From NCBI GenBank assembly GCA_046734815.1, contig JBKPRZ010000167.1, forward strand, positions 1 to 10,705: a stretch of DNA of 10,705 nt. Direction: 5' to 3'. The notes beneath the pieces are model-generated. The model was not told where the DNA came from. It made no database searches and worked only from the letters and a program-made list of their open reading frames with translations. This document shows, one piece after another, positions 6,523 to 10,705 of this stretch. Both the position numbers and the translations under genes were made by a program. The number at the start of each line of letters is the position of its first letter. The first letter of the stretch is position 1. The DNA comes from CAVYGB01 sp046734815. Lineage in GTDB: Bacteria > Myxococcota_A > Polyangia > Fen-1088.

Positions 6523-6669
6523 CAGGTCCAGAACCGGTCCCGCCCGGCCGAAACCTCCGCGGAACAAGACGCCGATCCAAAGCGGAACGGCGAGAAAAAG
6601 AGACGATCTGAACGAATCAGCGAATCGACAGGTAGATCCCCTTCGCACGACCATCGAAGAACACGCCAC

Positions 6670-7959
6670 ATGACCAGACTTCACTTCTCCGCTCTCCTGA
6701 CCGCTCTGCTTCTCACCGCCACCTCCGCCGCTGCGCGGGCGGCGGAATACCATGTGGCGCCCACCGGCAATGACGAGGCGGCCGGGAGCGCGTCGAAGCC
6801 GTGGCGGACGTTGCAGAAGGCGGCGGATACCGTGAAGGAAGGGGATCGGGTGATCGTCGCGGACGGGACCTATGCCGGGTTCTCCATCGGCGAGAAGGCC
6901 TTCGGGCCGCGGCGGGTGGTGTTCCAGGCGCGCAACCGCTGGAAGGCGCGCATCACCTCGCCGGCCACGGAATACGGGGGCGAAGACGGGATCGCGATCG
7001 TGTCGGCCAGCTACGTCACCATCGACGGGTTCGAGGTCACCCGGGCGCCCCGCGCCGGGATCGGGGTGCGCAGCCTGGGGCCGGACGAGACCGGGGTCGA
7101 TACCCGCGGCAACATCATCCGCAACTGCTACAGCCACGACAACGGCCGCTGGGGCGCCGAGGAGGGCGCGCACGACGGCATCTTCACCGGCTACGCCCTC
7201 GACGTGCTGATCGAGTACAACCGGGTCGAGCACAATGCCGAGCACGGCATCTACGTCTCGAACTCGGCCGACAACCCGATCATCCGCAACAACGTGGTCA
7301 AGGGCAACTACGCCCAGGGCATCCAGATCAACGGCGACGGCGAGATGGACGGCGACGGCATCATCAGCAACTGGGAGATCTCGGGCAACGTCGTGACCGA
7401 GAACTCCATCGCCGGTGGCTCGACCGCCATCAACCTGGACGGCGCCATCAACGGCCGGGCCTTCAACAACCTGATCTACGCCAACGGCAAGGGCGGCTTC
7501 GTGCTGTGGAAGGGCAACGGCAACGCCCCCGCCCGCAACAACCTCATCTACAACAACACCATCTACCAGCCCGGCGGCACCAAGGCGGCCATCGTCTTTT
7601 ACACCGAGGCGGCCGACAACCTGGTGTTCAACAACATCCTCTACTCGCGGGCGGGCGGCATCGAGGTGGACGAGGAAGCGGGGCGGGGCAACCGGCACGA
7701 CTTCAACCTGCTGCTCTCGGTCATCGCCGATAGCCGCGCCGATCGGAAGCTGGGGGCCCACGAGGCGTCGCCGCCGGTGGCCGAGCTGTTCGCCGATATC
7801 GGCGCCTGGAACCTGCGCCCGCGGCCGGGCGGTCCCGCGATCGGCGCCGGCACGCCCACCTTCACCGACCGCAAGGCCGCCGCCGCCGACCTGGAGGGCC
7901 GCCCCCGCAGCGGCGCACCCGACATCGGTTGTTACCAGAGCACGCCGCCCGTTCGCTGA
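6670..7959 (+). CDS. Secreted right-handed parallel beta-helix protein (DUF1565-type N-terminus)
   Basis: The 429-aa precursor has a Sec signal peptide (basic MTR, hydrophobic 5-19, cleavage after ARA at about residue 24). The mature N-terminus, EYHVAPTGNDEAAGSASKPW (26-45), plus TLQKAADTVKEGDRVIVADG (47-66), is the DUF1565 pattern found at the start of many carbohydrate-active beta-helix proteins. Residues 105-345 contain repeated coils of about 22-25 residues with Asn ladders: NIIRNCYSHDN, VLIEYNRVEHNAEHGIYVSN, PIIRNNVVKGNYAQGIQI, NWEISGNVVTEN, NNLIYNNTIY and LVFNNILYSRAGGIEV. The C-terminus ends with GAPDIGCYQ (416-423), a variant of the common DIGAYE-like cap. Known members are polysaccharide lyases, epimerases and surface-binding proteins. 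No lyase triad can be assigned by eye, so polysaccharide processing or binding outside the cytoplasm is an inference. Start ATG 6670 gives a full signal peptide. Confidence 0.9.
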   Translation: MTRLHFSALLTALLLTATSAAARAAEYHVAPTGNDEAAGSASKPWRTLQKAADTVKEGDRVIVADGTYAGFSIGEKAFGPRRVVFQARNRWKARITSPATEYGGEDGIAIVSASYVTIDGFEVTRAPRAGIGVRSLGPDETGVDTRGNIIRNCYSHDNGRWGAEEGAHDGIFTGYALDVLIEYNRVEHNAEHGIYVSNSADNPIIRNNVVKGNYAQGIQINGDGEMDGDGIISNWEISGNVVTENSIAGGSTAINLDGAINGRAFNNLIYANGKGGFVLWKGNGNAPARNNLIYNNTIYQPGGTKAAIVFYTEAADNLVFNNILYSRAGGIEVDEEAGRGNRHDFNLLLSVIADSRADRKLGAHEASPPVAELFADIGAWNLRPRPGGPAIGAGTPTFTDRKAAAADLEGRPRSGAPDIGCYQSTPPVR

Positions 7960-7977
7960 CCCTTTGCGCGGGCGGCC

Positions 7978-7999
7978 CCGGCTTGGGAAACTAGGCCGG
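7978..7999 (+). promoter_or_regulatory. GAAA-tetraloop hairpin ending on the hydrolase start codon
   Basis: Nine pairs, CCGGCTTGG (7978-7986) with CTAGGCCGG (7991-7999), close a GAAA loop (7987-7990). Two pairs are G-U in the + strand RNA and would be A-C mismatches in the opposite RNA, so the structure is specific to this strand. The last base is the G of the GTG start. It could restrict initiation, or act as a processing or termination element after the beta-helix gene. Confidence 0.45.
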
Positions 8000-8802
8000 T
8001 GAGCTCGAAGCGTCCTCTGATCGGCGTGTCGGCGTCGTTCTTCCATCCGGACCCGGCCCGGCCCCTGTACAAGGGCAAGACCCTGCTGTACGCGGAACAG
8101 TCGCTGCTGCACTGGGTGATGTCGGGCGGCGCCGTGCCGGTGCTGCTGCCCACGGTGGGAGGGGCGCTGTTCGCCGCCGACATGGTCGAGCAGATCGATG
8201 GGCTGGTGCTGACCGGCGGGGCGGACATGTCCCCGCGCAGCTACGGCGCCGAGCCGCTCCGACCCGAGTGGCAGGGCGACCCGGTGCGCGACGTCTACGA
8301 GATCGAGCTCTTGCAGCTGGCGATGTCGCGCAACAAGCCGGTGCTGGGGGTGTGCCGCGGCACCCAGGTGCTCAACGTCGCGCTGGGCGGCACCCTGTAC
8401 CAGGACATCGAGCTGGAGCACGAGCACACCGAGAAGCGCGTGCACCGGCTGTGGGAGATCTACGATCAACACGCACACGAGATCTCCATCGAGCCCGGGT
8501 CCTGGCTGGGCCGCTGGTACGGCGAGGACCGCCCGCTGGCCCGGGTCAACAGCGTGCACCACCAGGCCATCCGCAAGCTGGGGCGCGACCTGGTGGTGGA
8601 GGCGCGCTCGGTGCCCGACGGGATCGTCGAGGCGGTCCGCTACGCGCCCGAGGGCGACCGGCCGGCACCCTGGCTGTACGGCGTGCAGTGGCACCCCGAG
8701 TTCATGGCGCCGGCCGACCCGGCCCGGGTGGACGCCCACCAGCTGGAACCCGGCGTGCTGCTGCAGGCGTTCTTGCGGGCGGTGCAGGCGCACCGTAGTT
8801 GA
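7999..8802 (+). CDS. Gamma-glutamyl hydrolase, class-I glutamine amidotransferase fold (PuuD/peptidase C26 type)
   Basis: Members cleave gamma-glutamyl amide bonds; E. coli PuuD releases GABA from gamma-glutamyl-GABA. The 267-aa product is a stand-alone hydrolase domain of normal length. It opens with RPLIGVSASF (5-14), then GLVLTGGADMSP (68-79). The nucleophile elbow PVLGVCRGTQVLNVALGGTL (114-133) has Cys119. VNSVHHQAI (183-191) follows, and GVQWHPEF (228-235) supplies His232 and Glu234, completing the Cys-His-Glu triad. Start is GTG 7999, because no other start fits the family N-terminus; no usual Shine-Dalgarno is seen, and the start lies in a hairpin. The aldehyde dehydrogenase follows after 39 bp on the same strand. 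I infer hydrolysis of a gamma-glutamyl amino acid made by the neighbouring enzymes, returning glutamate. Folate polyglutamate hydrolysis is less likely, as there is no signal peptide. Confidence 0.92.
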   Translation: MSSKRPLIGVSASFFHPDPARPLYKGKTLLYAEQSLLHWVMSGGAVPVLLPTVGGALFAADMVEQIDGLVLTGGADMSPRSYGAEPLRPEWQGDPVRDVYEIELLQLAMSRNKPVLGVCRGTQVLNVALGGTLYQDIELEHEHTEKRVHRLWEIYDQHAHEISIEPGSWLGRWYGEDRPLARVNSVHHQAIRKLGRDLVVEARSVPDGIVEAVRYAPEGDRPAPWLYGVQWHPEFMAPADPARVDAHQLEPGVLLQAFLRAVQAHRS

Positions 8803-8830
8803 GGACCGGCCGCCGTTGTACGATTGACCC

Positions 8831-8835
8831 GGGAG
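8831..8835 (+). promoter_or_regulatory. Shine-Dalgarno deciding the aldehyde dehydrogenase start
   Basis: GGGAG lies 6 nt before the ATG at 8842. This favours that ATG over the in-frame TTG at 8824, which would place the site inside the coding region. Confidence 0.7.
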
Positions 8836-8841
8836 CACCCG

Positions 8842-10224
8842 ATGCAGATCCGCAATCCCGCGACCGATGAGGTGATCGCCGACCCGCCCGCCGACTCGAC
8901 GGCCACGGTGGCGGCCAAGTACAGCCGCGCCCGCGCGGCGCAACCGGCCTGGGCCCGCACCCCGCTCGAGCAGCGGCTGGCGGTGATCCGGCGCTTCAAG
9001 GACGCGCTGGCCGCGCAGAAGGATGCGCTGGCCCGGGTGCTGACCACCGAGGTGGGCAAACCCATCACCCAGTCGCGCAACGAGATCACCGCCATGGGTG
9101 GCCGGCTGGAGTTCTTCCTGCGCGAGACCCCCGGCGTGCTGGCCGACGAGGTGGTGCTGCGCGAGGGAGAGGGCGGCCGCCCCACTCTGGAAGAGACCAT
9201 CCGCCACGAGCCGCTGGGCGTGGTGGCCAACGTCTCGGCCTGGAACTACCCCTATTTCGTCGGCTCGAACGTGTTCGTGCCGGCGCTTCTGACCGGCAAC
9301 ACCGTCCTTTACAAGCCGTCCGAATACGCCACCCAGACGGGGCTGCGCATCGGCCAGCTGCTGCACGAAAGCGGCGTGCCCGCCGACGCCTTCATCGTGC
9401 TGGTGGGCGGCGGCGAGGTGGGCGCGGCGCTGGCGGCCCAGCCGGTGGACGGGCTGTTCTTCACCGGCAGCTACGCCACCGGGCACAAGATCGCCCAGGC
9501 GGTGGCCGGGCGGTTCATCAAGCTGCAGCTCGAGCTGGGCGGCAAGGACCCGACCTACGTCTGCGACGACGCCGATCCGCGCGCGGCCGCCGAGAGCCTG
9601 GCCGACGGCGCCTTCTACAACACCGGCCAGAGCTGCTGCTCGGTCGAGCGCATCTACGTCCACCGGGCCATCGCCGCGCCCTTCATCGACGCCTTCGTCG
9701 AGACGGTGCGCGGGTTCAAGGTCGGCGACCCCCAGGACGACGCCACCTACATCGGCCCGCTGGCCCGCAAGCCGCAGCTGCAGGTGCTGGAAGAGCAGGT
9801 GCGGGACGCGCTGGGCAAGGGGGCCAAGCTCCTGTGCGGCGGCGAGCGGATCTCCCGATCGGGCGCTTACTTCCAGCCGACGGTGCTGACCCAGGTCAGC
9901 TCCGAGATGAAGGTGATGCGCGACGAGAGCTTCGGCCCGATCATCGGCCTGCAGGTGGTGGACAGCGACGAGGACGCCATCCGGCTGATGAATGACACCG
10001 AATATGGACTGACCGCGGGCGTGTACACGCGCGACCGGACGCGCGCCGAATCCATCCTCGGGCGGGTCGACGCGGGCAGCGTGTACTGGAACTGCTGCGA
10101 CCGGGTCAGCCCCCGCCTGCCCTGGACCGGGCGGCGGCATTCGGGCATCGGCTCGACCCTCTCGACCCACGGCATCCGCACTTTTCTGCAGCCGAAAGCC
10201 TTCCACCTGCGCAGCCCCGCCTGA
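8842..10224 (+). CDS. NAD(P)-dependent aldehyde dehydrogenase
   Basis: The enzyme oxidises an aldehyde to its acid through a thiohemiacetal. From ATG 8842 it has 460 aa, slightly short for the superfamily, as the N-terminus begins directly at the IRNPATDEVI strand. Motifs in order: AWNYP with oxyanion Asn135; YKPSEYA (157-163) for cofactor binding; FTGSYATG (207-214); general base Glu231 in ELGGKDP (231-237); nucleophile Cys265 in GQSCCSVER (262-270); ESFGP (362-366). All catalytic residues are intact. The C-terminal segment WNCCDRVSPRLPWTGRRHSG (416-435) replaces the common PFGG-x-K-x-SG, marking a distinct subgroup. It is close behind the gamma-glutamyl hydrolase and probably co-transcribed. 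I infer that it oxidises a gamma-glutamyl-aminoaldehyde formed by the iron alcohol dehydrogenase; other semialdehydes are possible. Confidence 0.94.
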   Translation: MQIRNPATDEVIADPPADSTATVAAKYSRARAAQPAWARTPLEQRLAVIRRFKDALAAQKDALARVLTTEVGKPITQSRNEITAMGGRLEFFLRETPGVLADEVVLREGEGGRPTLEETIRHEPLGVVANVSAWNYPYFVGSNVFVPALLTGNTVLYKPSEYATQTGLRIGQLLHESGVPADAFIVLVGGGEVGAALAAQPVDGLFFTGSYATGHKIAQAVAGRFIKLQLELGGKDPTYVCDDADPRAAAESLADGAFYNTGQSCCSVERIYVHRAIAAPFIDAFVETVRGFKVGDPQDDATYIGPLARKPQLQVLEEQVRDALGKGAKLLCGGERISRSGAYFQPTVLTQVSSEMKVMRDESFGPIIGLQVVDSDEDAIRLMNDTEYGLTAGVYTRDRTRAESILGRVDAGSVYWNCCDRVSPRLPWTGRRHSGIGSTLSTHGIRTFLQPKAFHLRSPA

Positions 10225-10257
10225 ACCACCACCTGCGCGGTGTGGTAGACCTGGGGC

Positions 10258-10705
10258 ATGCGGCTGGTGGGGACGATCGCGATCCATCTCGAGGGCAGCC
10301 TGGTCGAGCGGCAGCCGACGTTGTGGGAGAAGTTCAGGCAGAAGCTGGGCGGCCAGGTGGACCTGTCCACCGATACGGTGCGGGTCGAGCTGGAGGCCAC
10401 CGCGGTGGTCGAGGCCGTCCGCCGGGCGCTGCAGCGGCTGAAGGTGACCAACGCCCTGTCGCTGGTGATCGACCAGACCGTGATCTTCCAGGACGTCCAC
10501 GGCAAGACCGACGACCTGCCCGACCTGCTGATCGCCATATCCGAGCACGCCTCGGTGTTCGGGCGCGGGTTCAAGGAGCTGCGCTTCGCCGCCGAGCACG
10601 AGGAGGCGGGCCTGCACCTGGTGATCGAGACCCGCGCCCGCACCGAGCACCTGTCCAGCGAGCCGGCCGCGGTGGTGTCGGTGGGCGGCCGCATCCGCGC
10701 GCTGG
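10258..10705 (+). CDS. Unrecognised protein, 3' truncated by the window
   Basis: Translation from ATG 10258 stays open to the window end (149 codons), with strong G/C third-position bias like the neighbours. I do not recognise the family. The visible part begins MRLVGTIAIHLEGSLVERQP, with no signal peptide. It alternates strands and helices: VDLSTDTVRVELEATAVVEA, a basic helix RRALQRLK, SLVIDQTVIFQDVHGKTDDL, then LLIAISEHASVFGRGFKEL and GLHLVIETRARTEHL. This reads as an alpha/beta soluble domain, possibly two related halves. It lies 33 bp after the aldehyde dehydrogenase, with a weak ACCAC/GTGGT stem (10225-10246) and a GGGG ribosome-site candidate just before the ATG. It could be in the same operon. 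No function is proposed. Confidence 0.7.
   Translation, partial: MRLVGTIAIHLEGSLVERQPTLWEKFRQKLGGQVDLSTDTVRVELEATAVVEAVRRALQRLKVTNALSLVIDQTVIFQDVHGKTDDLPDLLIAISEHASVFGRGFKELRFAAEHEEAGLHLVIETRARTEHLSSEPAAVVSVGGRIRAL

Larger units (their letters stand above)
6368..6669. promoter_or_regulatory. 302-bp divergent intergenic region with inverted repeats
   Basis: No credible gene lies here; the minus-strand frame across it is cysteine/serine-rich and unconvincing. It separates the acyltransferase (-) from the beta-helix gene (+). The left part (about 6398-6445) is relatively AT-rich and holds a perfect palindrome and a TTGACA hexamer (6423-6428), which lacks a good -10 at 16-18 nt. The middle has two TTC-N5-GAA inverted repeats. 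The right part is A-rich and unstructured, with only a weak GAAGA ribosome site (6656-6660). It likely carries promoters for both genes. Confidence 0.5.

Noticed and set aside
6411..6671. 86-codon minus frame filling the divergent intergenic region
   Set aside because: Cys/Ser/Arg-rich, overlaps the start of the beta-helix gene, no ribosome site, and covers the inverted repeats.
4173..6673. Long frames opposite the alcohol dehydrogenase (-) and opposite the acyltransferase (+)
   Set aside because: Both are antisense shadows with low-complexity translations; the opposite strands hold clear enzymes.
6256..10650. Very long minus-strand open frame (over 1,400 codons) opposite the beta-helix, hydrolase and dehydrogenase genes
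   Set aside because: It is a shadow of GC-biased third positions in the + genes. Its translation is His/Val/Gly/Arg-rich without domains, whereas the + frames carry complete family motifs.
1..10705. Defence system, CRISPR array, integrase, transposase, tRNA or rRNA
   Set aside because: No repeat-spacer pattern, recombinase motif, terminal inverted repeats or RNA-gene structure was found on either strand.

Overview
The window is GC-rich throughout (about 70% by eye, not computed), with strong G/C third-position bias and long spurious antisense open frames. The gene content includes a beta-propeller/di-heme peroxidase hybrid, a lipoprotein with a GGC lipobox, a beta-helix secreted protein and conserved hypotheticals. 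This suggests a Myxococcota-type (former deltaproteobacterial) chromosome. That placement is an inference; there is no rRNA or marker gene to confirm it. No mobile element, CRISPR array, tRNA or phage gene was seen.

Layout. 2-1267 (+) is the 3' part of a cytochrome c peroxidase-like gene with two CxxCH haem sites. It converges on a small hypothetical gene (1292-1654, -), which is preceded by a sharply AT-rich island. Next is a hypothetical lipoprotein (1766-2539, -). Divergent from it is a glutamine-synthetase-like ligase (2596-3981, +), followed by an iron-type alcohol dehydrogenase (4041-5249, +). An OafA-type membrane acyltransferase (5258-6367, -) converges on the dehydrogenase across a hairpin holding both stop codons. 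A 302-bp divergent intergenic region with several inverted repeats separates it from a secreted parallel beta-helix protein (6670-7959, +). Then come a class-I glutamine-amidotransferase-fold hydrolase of the PuuD type (7999-8802, +), an aldehyde dehydrogenase (8842-10224, +) and the start of an unrecognised gene (10258 to the window end, +).

How the genes may work together. The GS-like ligase, iron alcohol dehydrogenase, aldehyde dehydrogenase and gamma-glutamyl hydrolase form a chemically complete series. An amine is capped with glutamate, a hydroxyl is oxidised to an aldehyde and then an acid, and glutamate is released. There is an alcohol dehydrogenase and no PuuB-like amine oxidase in the window, so an amino alcohol such as ethanolamine or alaninol fits better than putrescine. 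The acyltransferase and beta-helix genes sit inside this series and look like a separate envelope or glycan function. The pathway assignment is inference; the enzyme families are read directly from motifs.
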